From NCBI RefSeq assembly GCF_021134715.1, contig NC_060021.1, positions 8,402,501-8,466,500 on the forward strand: a stretch of 64,000 bases of DNA, read 5' to 3'. This stretch comes from Daphnia pulex. Its lineage: Eukaryota > Arthropoda > Branchiopoda > Diplostraca > Daphniidae. Numbering within the stretch: the first letter of the stretch is position 1; every line of letters begins with the position of its first letter. Positions 49,601 to 61,790 of this stretch are shown in pieces. Below the pieces are notes generated by a model that was given only the letters and a program-made list of their open reading frames with translations, was not told the DNA's origin and searched no databases. The position numbers and the translations under genes are program-made.

Positions 49601-52521
49601 GGCGTGCTCTTTGATCCACTTCCTAGCTCTCTCTCTCTCTCTCTCTCTATAGCGAGTAAAGAACGCAAAGAACGAGAGAGAGCTGCTGGGGCCATTGTGT
49701 GCGCAGTGGATTAGTTCGTGAATAAATGACATCCAATTAGTGGTTTCTCCTTATTATTACCGCGTCCCACGCTCTTACTCTCTGTCTCTTTAGACCTTGC
49801 TGAATCCTTTTGTACGTATTCCTGATCACTGCAAAGTGCAATTCAATTTTCTCCGGAATTTAACTTTAAAGATCCCCTCTTGTTCACGGCAAGATAATAA
49901 AACGCGTGCTAGGTTGCTGGCTATCACGTATAAACTTGGCTCGAATTTTATGATTTCCATATTTTGTACATTAAATGCAGGTTTTGCGTGACGCAATATA
50001 CATGTATGTTTTTTTTGGGGGGGATATGGAAGGAATGGCTGGTGGGTATTGGCCGTTGATTCCTACCGTAGAGAACCAAAACACACATACACACACAAAA
50101 TGAGACTGGGCATCAAAGGTTCCCATTGAGACGTTGAGAATCACGAGTTATACGAGGCAGACGGAGCGGATGGTGAAGAGAGAAAAGCGAATGTGACGCG
50201 GAGATTCCGTCCACCTACTCGTCCATGAGACAGAAGCCTCGAGGATATTGCCGACTGAAAGAAACCAATTACACCCTCCGACCCGGTCACGAGGTATTCA
50301 CATATACGTATATCGTACTTCACTGTACCACCACACACACATATAAGCTTGAGCAGCATCTATAGGACCAAAAGTCGGACTTCCTTTCTCTTTTTTCTTC
50401 TTCTTCTTCCTCCGACGCGCCTTTCTTTTCTTTTCCTTTCACTCTTCCATCGCCAACAGATATTGGCTCGCTCTGCCAATGGCATCACCACCCCCTCCCA
50501 TTTCCACCCGTGTGTTTTGTCAGTCGCCAGACCGAGTGGGAAATTCTCTATATAGGACCGCGTGATGTGTACACGTTGATTTCGTTTCGGGAGAAAAGAG
50601 AGAAGAGAGAGAGAGAAAAAAATGACGCTACTACTCTTCTGTCAGATTTCTCCATTGACTTGATTCCGGGCGGCGGCGGCCGCCGCAAATCCAATCATCG
50701 GACACTATGGAGGTTTAATACCGGTATGAAATGTCGATATTGCCTATTCAGCTGGCGAGAGTGTATATTTATACTGGACGGGACGTCGTCCTGATCTCTG
50801 CTGTGTGGTTCTCCTGCTCGTCTTTATTTGGAGAAACACCAATCGCACTCGACTATATCTACTGGTACGATCGGTACCCAGGCACACTCCCTTTTCTTGT
50901 CCTGCTGCATACGACGGCTGTCGGCCGCCATTTTCAGTGCCACTGCCCTCAATACATATCGTATAAAAATAACTATTATATATATGGGTGTATAGTATAG
51001 CACTGACCGTTCAAACTGCGTAGGGGAACCAGTTTCCTGGAGGGGGGCCGGACCAAACGGGAAATGAAAGAAAGATAATAATAATTATAAAAATTGATTT
51101 GTCTGAGCACCAACCAAACGACAGCTGTCTCAACTCATGGAGAGGATCTTGTTACGTCAAATGAGTCGCCCTGCTTTTTTACTACCCATCGTGCTGTGTA
51201 TTGCGTTCTTCTTAGAATCGTAGTTAAGATTTGAGAAACCGCGTCGGCCGACCGTGATGACACAAGATCAATCCGATCGTCCCATCAACGAGTTATTTTT
51301 CCAAACAGCCATCTTTCACCGTTGATATCAAAATCAAATTGGTGAAATAGTTGAATTATCTTGAATTATCTTTACATTCAAGGTTTGAAATAAGTTTATT
51401 AAACGTATTGGGGAGCAGGGAACGCGTAGGCTAGCTGGACGGGTTTCAAATGAGTGGCGGACGAGTGCCTTCCATCGTGCACTTGATTCCGCCAAGTTGA
51501 CGGTCGATGTGTCGCCTCCGAGAACGGGACGAGTGACTTGAGCCTCCGGGACTCGAGTCCTATGTCTTGGGCAAGTGGTGTACGTGACAGTCTAGCGTTG
51601 GTTACTTACGAGCTCCTAATAACGATAAGAAAAAGTAACCGAATCAAGAGCTAGCTTTTTTTTGCGTGGATCGATCACCAACCGAAATCTATTCTTATTT
51701 TCTCTATTTACTTCACGATGTTCACAATTTCCTTGTACATTTTCAGAAACGTAATCTCTAGTTTAGAAGCGGGCCATATCCAGCTAGCGCGCTAGCGTCT
51801 AGCGCACAATTTGTTATGTCTTAGTGTCATCGTCAAGGAAATTCGCCGACGGATGGCACGCGGGCTTCTTTCCGGTCTAAATAATAACGCTTCACATGTG
51901 AATGTGGTGGCGATTGTTTCAGACTGCATTTCGTACGCGAACTGGAAAGAAGATTGCATTTCACATCTTTCAAAATTCTGTCGCTTACACGTCGTCTTAT
52001 TGTCGTGGGCTTTCTTCTTGAGCAGAGCGCCAGAAAATGTACGCCAGTGTAACAATTATTCTAATTGGGTGCAATTTCATTATGCAGACTATTGATTTTT
52101 TCATTTTTAAATGTTAATGCCGTTTCAGAACTTTGTGTAATGAAAGTCTTGTAACTCAACGAGCGAACTATTGTTTACAAAAAAAAAATATAACCATAAC
52201 AAAATAATAAGGTGCATGTATTGAAATTCTATTTACAAGGTGTACCCAATAAGATTTATCTTCGTTCAGGATGAAACAAAAAGAAAATAAGTAAAAAAAA
52301 AAAATAATAATATGGTTAATCGATTTTACTTTTTTCTCTAAAAATTCGGGGTTTCACTTAAAAAGCACATTATAAATCTAAACGCGTTCACCAACACATA
52401 TCATCCACATATGTAAGCCAAAAGTTGATCGCGTAATATAATTTATCACAGCAATAATTCATCATGTGCAAATTGTTATTGGTGGCTTTTTGCTATTGAA
52501 GCCAAAACTCAAGATAACCAC
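46656..52521. other. Spacer without recognisable genes
   Basis: 5.9 kb with no supported gene. A non-repetitive stretch at about 46700-47140 is open for about 110 codons on the minus strand without recognisable domains. CT tracts lie at about 49580-49600 and 49627-49648. A GC-richer island with a 12-base palindrome lies at about 51415-51610. The last 400 bases probably include 3'UTR of FANCM (minus strand). Confidence 0.45.
49627..49648. repeat. CT microsatellite
   Basis: About 11 CT units, with a second CT-rich block about 30 bases upstream. Confidence 0.9.
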
Positions 52522-55500
52522 TCATGGCGCGTGATTAACGCGAAAGGCTTGGACGATATTCCTGGCTTTGCCGGGGGAGATTTTGCATCGCTGGGAGAGT
52601 ATTTCGACGGAACTGAAAACAACAAAAACAAACAAAAAAAACCATATTTGAATTTAACAAAGTGAAAGCAAAGGAAATGATGAGCCGATAAGATCAAGGA
52701 AGTTTAAGACAACAAAAGGAAGGCACGCATTCCTATTCCGTAGCTTTCAGGGAGGAGGAAAGAAAAGAAGAAGAAAGGAAGAGCTAAGAAAGCAAGAGAA
52801 AAATTTCCATGTTATTGGAAAAATTTCAGAATCCGCAATAGAAAGCGAACGAAGCAGAAGCTGGTGAAAGAGTGTGTGCATAACAGAGAGTTACACAACG
52901 GGGGGGGGGGGAGTATAGGCGTTGAGAGTAGTAGTATCCTTTGAGCTTCAAACCTGCATAGAATCTCGCGAAGAGACTTAAACTGAAAGGCCATAAGTAG
53001 TGACACAGCCGGGTTGATCTCGGGGATGCGTTGCAAAAATTTTGAAATTCCGTCTTGTTTTGGGTTCAGCTTTTCCATTCTTGGAAGAGACAATCCTCGG
53101 AGTGTTTCCTGACGACCCAAATCGTTCAGCAGGCGGGCCGTGTGTTCTATCAGTGTCAAAAGACGGGAAAGTCAAACGCTATTTTCGGCGCTTCTGGAAA
53201 TTGAAAAAACGTAACAGTTTACCTTGTGACTCGCTGTACAAGACGGATAGATCCGTCTGAGCTAGTGCGGCCAGCGTTTGCAGAAAATACGGCGTATTAG
53301 GCTTGAAGATGACAGATGAAGCATCGAGTGCTGGGCACGAGTCGCCTTTGAACCGCGGATCCCTCGACGCTGTCCGATCCGCCTCCACAATCAAATACGG
53401 CTTATCGTACAAAAGCGCCAAACGGCGAACCTGCTCCTGCAGTCGGCAGCGGCTCGACCCGTTGGTGAATTCTGAATGGAATATTAAATAGTCGTTAATA
53501 AGGCAACTTGGGAATTGGTGGGCCGAGGCTAGAGCCCCCCCAAAAAAGTCTGACTAGTTTCTCTCTGCACTTCCAACTTACCCGAATGTAATTTACGGAT
53601 GACGCCAAGTTGAGAGCTGAGAACAAAGTCGGCCACATCGAAGGAACAGACGTGAGTAAGGCATCGGTGCTTGACTTGCAGGCAGGAGATGACTTGAGTA
53701 GTGGTTGCCACCTGCCTTGAACTGATGAGCAACGTTCGAGGAGGCGATAATGGCGTCGCATTGGAGACAGTGCTACTCGTGGCGCTGCTGCTACAACTAG
53801 CAGCTCTACTACTAGAGGCACTACTACCACTGCTACTACAGCTATCAGTCATCAAATGTTTGACTGCACTGCTGCTGGGCATCGGTGGAAGTACGGCTCG
53901 ATCGCTAGCTGGCACCATACTAGTCGGGTTAACAGGCCGATGAACAGCTTCCACTTTGACACCCAGCTTCGTTGTAGGCTCAACTCGAGTTGAGGCTAAT
54001 TTATTCAGGGCTGATGTTGGTCTGATTGCGCTCCTCTGTGGAACAACCGACTCCTCGGATTTGATTGATTTCTTCGGAGGAGGGGCGACATCTTCGCTTT
54101 CGTCCGAGGAAGAATTGGCATAAACGATCCTTTTGCGTCGCCGGACATTGGCCGAAGTGGTTTGCACTCTATTGGCTGGTATCTGTGGTCGATTGGCTTG
54201 AATCTGTTGTGCTCGGGTCCGAGCCGCCCGAGGTGGCAGTTGCGTCATGCGGGGTTCGTCCCAGTGAGTATTTTCCAGATTTTCGACATCGCCATCGCTG
54301 TCAACACAAAAGGAGTCGAACGCGTATTCAGAATTCTGATCGACGACGGCTTGCGAAAATATTTCGCTACGATTCATCTGTTTGGCTGGTTGGCGGAAGA
54401 TGAAACCCTGTCGCGCCACGGGGCTCTTGACGCTCTCCATATACACCGCTCGCATCCTTTCAAACCAATCGAATTTAGATTTGCGTTATTAATCTATTTT
54501 TTTTAAAGCTACTTACGTTTCATTGACGGCCTGAGTTCCCAAGTCGTCGACGAAGCTGCCTTCGTAACGGTCTCCGTTATTCGTTTCTTCGAGTTCGTCG
54601 GCGGAACACGAACCCTCGACCAGTGAGAGTTCTGCTTCATCGTCGAAGAAGGAACAAGCGGCTTTTCTGGCCGGCTTGGCCAAAGCCTTCCCACGGGCAG
54701 TTGGATCTTGTTGTTTCTGAGCAATAGGAGTAGACTGCGTCATTAGCGGGTTTCGCTTTGTCCTCAGCTTCCGGCAAACCAGTGGAGAGTCTTCGTCGCT
54801 CGTCACTAGCTGGTGGGCAGCTTGAGCCGCAATGGGTCGCAGCGGAGTAAATTCTGAAATATTGACTGGCTTCGGCGGAGTGGCTCCAATCATGTCTTCA
54901 TCGGATTCAATGGTAAAAATCGGCGGCGTGGCCTGCCTGGCAGGTTCCGCTTTCTCTACAAACTGTATCGAACTCTCGTCCGAGTCTGGGCCAAAAATGT
55001 CTTCCATTTCTCTTCGGATGCCGCTGGAATCTTGAACCGTCACTGCCGGGTGGATTTCCAAAGGACTCTTTTGCTTCACCTTATCCTTAGAAACTGGAAT
55101 GCCTTGATTTGAAGGGGGTGATTCCGTCTTCGTTAGCGTCTTTTTGTCCGTGTGATCTTTCTCCACCAATTCCATGTCTTCCAAGTCACTGAAATTTAAC
55201 TCGAAACCTTCGTCCCAGGCAGATTTCAAGTCGACGGCTGCTGATTTATTTAGTGAAAGCTGTTGGATAGGTGCTGCGATGGACTTCACTGGCTGCCGGA
55301 TAGGTGGTGCGACGGATTTCACTGGCTGTTGGAACTTTAGTTTAGATTGGGCCGGCTCGGGAATGGGAGACGGCGCAATTACATCATCATCGTCCCAACT
55401 GTCGGGGAAATTAAGTGAGAAGTCCGCCTTGACGGCCACTGGAACTTCTCTTTTTGGGACCACCTTAAAGTCCGGTGTCTTCTCTTTCCGGATTGGGGAT

Positions 55501-58500
55501 CTCGACTTGGGCCGAACCGGCGATGGAGAGGGGGTATTTTCCAAGAAATCGAAAACGGGTGATTCCGACAAATGGGAAGGCCCTGCGTTTCTCCTGGGTG
55601 GTGTTACGTAAGCAGTAGTAAAAGTCTCCTTTTTAGCAGCCTTTGGAGAGCTGGGCAAAGAAGATGAACTGTCAGAGCTGTCGAGAAAATCTACTTCCAG
55701 CTCGAAATTCGGCTGAACGTTCTTCACCTTTTTGGTTTCGTTTGCAGGGCCATCATACGTTTCCAGTATATGCACCATCTGAGTGACGGATAAAATACTT
55801 TGATCTGCGTCATGCAACGGTTGAACATCCGCTGCACCACCATCTTGTTCCCGATTACAGCACGGAGTATTCTCTTCTTGATTTCGTCGCAAAATAGGAG
55901 AATTCACATCCATTTTAAGCCGTTTGGACGGTGCTGGTGTGGAAGTGGCTCCCCACTCTAACGACCGTTTGACTGGTCCCTTCTTGCGGCGCTGAGATAG
56001 TATAGGTGACGGATCCAGAAAGCAAGTAGAGGATTCTAATTCAGATTTTGGTGGCGTCTGGGCTACGCTTGATGAATTCATGTCCAGTTTCGCGTCATAA
56101 TGGCAAAGGCTATCCCGCTTCCAAACGGAATTAGTGGCATCGGACGATGAGGCAGTTGCAACCGGCAAAGGAGTAGAAGAAGACTTGAAAGGCAGCCGTG
56201 CGGTTGTTATGTCACTAATTGAAGTGTTTGTCTGTCCGGCTTTCCCCTGCGATCGATCTGATGTCAAGCCGATGGGCAGAATATGGACGAACGACGATTG
56301 CAACACGACTGGAGTAGTCGGCTCTCCAGCTACAAGCTGATGGAATGACTTGGAAGATGAAGATGGACTCGGCCTTAACCTGTCTGGCGACACGTCGAAA
56401 CAAAATGGCGGCGGGCTAGGAATATGTGGGCAATCGATTTTCGTGGACATTCTTTGAAATAAATTGAGAAAGTCTTGGCTGTAGAGTCCAGAGTGGCTCA
56501 TTGACGAATCTGGAGCTCTTGAATCCCGCGAGAAGTTCTTTTTGACGTCGTCCGGGGAGATAACGTCGCACCTAATATCCAAGGGAGGCTCTATGGAAGA
56601 TGAAATGACGTCGCCGTCAAATTCTCCTACATCCGTCTTATCCCGCTGCTGGCAATTGTCATCTCGATCGTCTCGTCGCGATTGGATGTACTCGAGAATG
56701 TTGACATAGTTTTTCGTTAGTGTCGAATGGCCGACGGTGAGAGAAGGCTGAAGTGAGTGCTGCCATAGCGACCACTTATTCAGATTGAGCGTTGGTTCGT
56801 CATTTATCACGTCGTAGCTAGAACCAGCCGCATTGGATTCGGGTAGAACCGGCACAAGTTGATTGGTTTGAAAGTTGCGTGCCCAATAATCCGTCTCCGT
56901 GTCCGATAGATAGTAGCACTTGGTTGTCCGGGGTCTTCGACTGGTGATGGTGGAGTTGCTGCTGCTAACGGACGGAACGCTGGTCTTTTGTGGACGGCTC
57001 GTCGGAGGCGGGAAGGCTGCGATATGCATGGGCATTTCGTGACAGCGCGGCGACAAATGTCTTGGAATCAAACGGGGTTCTTGCTTCAATAGAAACTCTT
57101 TCAATTTGGGATTTCCGACGATGTTCTTGAGCAGATTCTTATTTTGAGCCATGCACTGATTGTATTTATGCTCTTCCTTGCCTTCCGTCATTAACATGAA
57201 AATTCTTCCGTCACGCTGCCTACCGGCACGGCCGCATCGCTGGACCAGGCGCACAGGGGATTTGTGAACGTCATAGCAGATGATCATATCGACGTCGCCA
57301 ATGTCCAGTCCTTCTTCGCCGACACACGTTGCCACCAGAGTGTTATAGTCGCCTTCACTGAACTGCTTGATGACGCGAATCTGATCGGCTTGAGTGAATC
57401 CTTTAGTTTTAACGCCACCCGAGCTGTTACCGTGTCCGACAAAGGACATGGCTTTAATGAGAGGAGCGTATTCTTCAAGAAGTGACACGATCTCGTTAAC
57501 TGAGTCACGATATTGACTAAAGATCATCACACGTGTTGGACTGCCCTCCTTTTCTGCTTTTTGGAAATGTTCGAGTACAATTTCTTTTAGCCTTGTCAAC
57601 TTTGGGTGACTGACGGCAGAGCCTATCTGACAGTCGTTGCCAAATTTGGATTTAAGATCGCTCATCATTTCGAGGAATCCGGTCACTTTTTCCAATTCTG
57701 TTCGAGTTCGATTGTGGCCAGTTTCACCATCAGCTGCATCTGTCTTTCCAGCCAAGAAGTTGTAGAATCCACGGATGCCATGCTGCAGGAGAAGCTCTAA
57801 GGCGTGAGTCAAAGTGATACAGAGAGCGAAATCTCCTTCCATTATTCCCGATCGACTGCGAGAAAAGTTGTCGGGCGGATTTTGCCGGAACTTATCACGT
57901 GCTTGTAGCAGCATGTACTTAGATAGAGAACCAATGTCTTTAGAGAAAAAAACGCCTGATTCTATCAATCGTCGAGCACACACGCTAAATATGTTAAGAA
58001 ACGTATCACGGACTTGAGTGATCTCAGGTCCAAGAGGTACCACCACTTTATCCATTGTTCTAGCATGAGCGTAAGGCACTATATCAGGCGATTCTTCATT
58101 ACGCACTTCCAATTTTGCGATGCGTAAATTCACAATTACTTGTTGAATAGCTTTCAGGTCGCTCCCTTAAGAATAAAATAGGGATGAATTATACATTGAA
58201 CAAAAAACATTTCAGAAAAAGTTACCTGGTGTAGCACTTAAGGCTAAAATCCGGAAAACAGCTCCGTGGTTGCACAGTTCTTGAACTACCTGAACGTAAG
58301 CGTAGTTCCCTAATGCTTTGTGGGCCTCGTCGAGAACTAAGCATTTGATTTCACTGGCTGGAAAAGCAGCACGACTGATATCGTTGGTAAGAATTTGTGG
58401 CGTAAGGAAAAACACTCTTTTCTCTCTCCATTGTGTTTTCCGATCAGCTGGACTCATTGCTCCAGTCATCTCACTAGTAGAATCTAAGGGGAGTCCCATA

Positions 58501-59085
58501 ATCTCATAACAGGCCTGGATTTGCTGAGCAACCAGTGGTTTTGTGGGAGCCATAAAAATAATTTTGCCTCTGGGATACCATCGGAAAAAATTGTACATCA
58601 CAACAGCAGCTATTAAAGTTTTCCCTAAATAAAAATGTGTGAAGTAGATTCTTAAAAAGATATATTAATAAAATCTGTAACTAACCTAATCCAGTCGGTA
58701 TAGTAACCAAAGTATTGTGAAACAAACAAGTTTCGACAATATCTCTTTGATATTTCCTTACTGGTTTGTTTGTGGGATAAAACCAGGTGTCACCTGCTCC
58801 CATATCAAATCCTGGCAAGTGTTCTTCAAGAGTTCCTGCAGTGGTTTCAGTTGAGTAGCCAGATGTTGAAGATGCTGAAGATTTCGATGACACCACATTT
58901 TTATTGTTATTTGACTCATATTCTCTGAGACTTTCTTCGAGGGCCTGTCGCAATAAATCATCGTCTTCATCACTGTCAAGTGTCGCTGAAGCTTTATTTG
59001 ATATTGCTTTTCTTGGCAAATTAGGATCTGTTGGTTTAGGACCATTTTGCCATGACTGAAATAACGTCTGTTGTTTTTTACTCAT
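52522..59085 (-). CDS. FANCM: FANCM, Fanconi anaemia DNA translocase (7 exons)
   Basis: FANCM/Hef/Mph1 family ATP-dependent branch-migrating translocase that acts in the nucleus at stalled forks and anchors the Fanconi core complex. Exons (minus): 59085-58686, 58624-58226, 58165-54517, 54456-53582, 53471-53223, 53146-52954, 52612-52522, joining to 1951 residues (human is about 2050). All junctions are GT-AG and keep frame. The N-terminus (KKQQTLFQSW) resembles vertebrate FANCM. Walker A TGLGKT is at 131-136, split by intron 1. DEAH is at 232-235, LSATPG at about 262-267 and QRCGRAGR at about 575-582. A long acidic/Ser-rich middle, mostly one 3.6 kb exon, carries three short FxLxF-type acidic motifs. 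The C-terminus (about 1715-1850) is an ERCC4-like domain whose nuclease signature is degenerate (SQLGVIRK in place of the ERK motif), so it is probably inactive as in human. Two helix-hairpin-helix units follow. The ATG at 59085 is the only one before MSKKQQ. The gene is head-to-head with KLHDC3. Confidence 0.95.
52900..52911. repeat. Poly-G tract (12) inside the last FANCM intron
   Basis: Twelve G on the plus strand, so 12 C on the FANCM transcript, about 50 bases after the donor of the 341-base last intron, the longest intron of this gene. Confidence 0.95.
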
Positions 59086-59785
59086 TTTCAATCGAGTCAA
59101 TAGTAACTACACATCAAAACACCATCACTCGAATAACATTTGTTTCTTCGATTGTTTTTTTTTTAATGAAAACGTTTTAATCTGGAACTGGATTTTTCGT
59201 AGAAAAATAGCTGATACGAGTTATCAATTTGATTTTGAAAATGAATCTTTTCAATCTTCGTCTGCTGCAGGGAAGCCCTCTTTTAGAGAACTTTACAACT
59301 AAAAAAGCAATATAAAAAATTAGAACAAAAAGCAAAAAATATACTTGATAGTATACTAGATATAGAGAAACATTTTTAAGTACAAGTCAAAATTTCTAAA
59401 ATTATAGATGAAATCATTTCTTTTATATCAAGAATTAATTTTTTCGAGACTACTTTAGAGAATATCCGCCAGGGGTTGGCACCGGCTAGCGCCCTGCGGC
59501 CCTGCCCTGCCTGATGAGTGAAGTGGGCATGAATTTCGTCTGCTGTTACTTCCGAGTTCATTCTCGGTGTGTAATGTTGATAAATTTTCTCGTCTCGTGG
59601 ACGCTCAACAGAGATCTGAATTGAAAAGACATTTATGTGCCTTATTTCGTACAATTTGCAAATGCAGTAAACCTTTTCATTATTTACTTGTAAGTTTAGA
59701 GTCTAGATCCTCTTACTTATTCATAACTACAAATTCTTGGTGATGTGATTTTCAGTTTATATTTTGTGTTTATTAGTAGCTAGGG
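59086..59785. promoter_or_regulatory. Shared intergenic region between FANCM and KLHDC3 (divergent)
   Basis: The ATGs of FANCM (minus) and KLHDC3 (plus) are 700 bases apart, so this stretch must contain both 5'UTRs and promoters. It is AT-rich except for an island at about 59455-59645, which is GC-richer and non-repetitive. On the minus strand the island follows a TTTTCAATTCAG acceptor-like site and is open for about 80 codons (for example SVERPRDEKIYQHYTPRMNS). No matching donor or gene is evident. No clear TATA box is assigned. Confidence 0.55.
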
Positions 59786-61790
59786 ATGCCGTGGACGGTC
59801 CGATTAGAAGGGGGTCCTCGCAGGGTAAGTAGTACATTTAAACATTTGCAATCTTTTAACAGCAATTTACACAGTTTACTTAATATTGAATTGTATGTCA
59901 ACTCATCATTTTCACATATTAATTTACAATTACCTATTTACTTTAGAAATCACTTTAATATTTTGTTAAAAATTAGACCTACTAAGTACCAACAACTTAA
60001 ACATTTAATTTATATTTCGTCCTTACAGGTAAATCATGCTGCGGTTGCTGTACATGAAAAAATATTCTCATTTGGTGGATACTGCACTGGTGATGATTAT
60101 AAATTGAAAAGGCCCATGGATGTTCATGTGTTGAACACTGGTATGATTTCTATTTGTAACATACAATTTCATTTCATTTTATTTCCATTATTTTTTGTCA
60201 ACAGTTAACTACAGATGGAATGCTGTAAAAACCCCAGATATCAGTAGTCCTCAGTATTATTTAATACCATATCAACGTTATGGACATACTGCTGTTGTGC
60301 AAAATGACTTGGTATGCTTGTTTTATGTTATAATTAATTGCTAAATTAATTAATACGTTCTACTTTAATATGTCTAGGTATTTATTTGGGGTGGACGGAA
60401 TGATGAAGCCGCGTGCAATGTATTATTCTGCTTTGATACGACTAATCACATGTGGTCACAACCAAAAGTTTGCGGAGACATTCCCGGAGCCAGGGATGGG
60501 CATTCTGCTTGCGTTATTAATAATTGCATGTACGTTTTTGGTGGGTACGAAGAAGATACTGACCAGTTTTCTCAAGATGTGCACATGTTAGATCTGAAAA
60601 AAATGGAGTGGAGACATTTGAAGATTAAAGTAAATATTTTATTGTGTGCGTGCAGCCTATTTAGCGTACTAACATTTGTTTGACATTTTAAGGGGGAGCC
60701 ACCTAGTTATCGGGACTTCCACTCAGCCACAGCAATAGGCAGCTACATGTACATCTTTGGCGGACGTGGTAACCAGTCGGGTCCACATCACTCTAGAGTA
60801 AGTTAAAAAAGTCACTTAAAATTTATAAACATCTTTAAGTCATCTCAAATGATCCGCTAGGACGAAGTTTACTGTGATCAAATCGTGTTTTTGGATACTC
60901 GAGGGCAGCGATGGCATCGGCCTAGTGTAACAGGATTTCGTCCTCTTGGAAGGAGAAGCCATTCAGCATGTAAGGAATATACGGTTTTATTTCCCTGAAC
61001 AGACGCTCATACATGCGATTTTTGCTATGTTGTTTTAGTTACCTACAAGGGCAGCCTTTTTGTTTTTGGTGGATTTAACGGCATTCTTCAGAAACATTAT
61101 AACGATCTGTTGCGGTATGATCCTGGTATGAATTGAACTCAACCTCGATTGCTGGAAAAATACCACCGATTTCACGTTGAATTTCATTTGTAATTTCAGA
61201 AAATTGTCGTTGGTCTGTTGTGAGACCAAGAGGTCATGGGCCATGCGCAAGGCGACGTCAATCGTGTTGTGTTATCGGTGACCGAGTCTTCCTTTTCGGC
61301 GGAACTAGGTTGATAAATTTTGGTTTTTTAACTTACCTTTTAGCAGCAGTTTTATGTAATGAAGCTGTTGTCCTTGTCTAGCCCACATCCTGATCCGAAT
61401 CTGAATTCTGCAAATCAGCAACGTGACGACTATCCTGGATTGGAACCTATTGAAGCCCGTTTGATGGATCACAATGATTTATTTGTTCTTGATTTTGGTA
61501 AGCGGCAGTTAACATTATTGTATACTTATCATCTCGTTAACTCTTTCAATTACATTTCAGCGCCTACGTTAAAGACAATGGCAATTACGAACGTTATAAA
61601 GCACAAGCTTAATGTTGAAGCCTTACCCGAGTCGATTAGGTATTGATTTAAAAAAATAATCGCTTAATATATTAAGCTTAAGCTGTTTCATAATATTATT
61701 TGACAATGCTTTATTTTATTTTTCAGATTCGAAATTAGAGCAATGACTCTTCCGAATAGTGTAACGAAGCCTTTAAACAATGCTGGATAG
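59786..61790 (+). CDS. KLHDC3: KLHDC3, kelch-domain protein (11 exons)
   Basis: Orthologue of kelch domain-containing protein 3 (Peas). In vertebrates it is a substrate receptor of a cullin-2 ubiquitin ligase that reads C-terminal degrons, and it was first described in testis. Exons: 59786-59824, 60029-60140, 60205-60311, 60378-60629, 60693-60797, 60861-60969, 61039-61125, 61200-61308, 61382-61497, 61561-61639, 61727-61790. These join without frame breaks to 392 residues (human about 380). The start PWTVRLEGGPRRVNHAAVAV matches the family closely. Six kelch blades follow, each with a double glycine: FSFGGYCTGDDY, FIWGGRNDEAACNV, YVFGGYEEDTDQF, YIFGGRGNQ, FVFGGFNG and FLFGGT. ARDGHSACV and RRRQSCCVIGDR are other family blocks. 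The last exons encode the conserved LDFAPTLKTMAI tail region. Introns are 63-204 nt, the first the longest. No signal peptide or membrane segment is present, so it acts in the cytosol or nucleus. Confidence 0.95.

Noticed and set aside
51811..52095. A 94-codon plus-strand frame and its minus-strand counterpart
   Set aside because: No ATG at the start, no domain, and both strands are open, so coding is not supported.
53147..53222. An earlier FANCM acceptor (TTTCCAG near 53198)
   Set aside because: Using it leads to an in-frame stop after about a dozen codons; the later TGATAG acceptor gives the conserved EHTARLL sequence.
54509..57800. Plus-strand frames up to 145 codons (for example 55174-55611) opposite FANCM
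   Set aside because: Antisense shadows of the long Ser/Asp-rich FANCM exon.
59086..59100. Extension of the FANCM N-terminus by five residues
   Set aside because: The upstream codon is TTG, not ATG; the family start MSKKQQ at 59085 is preferred.
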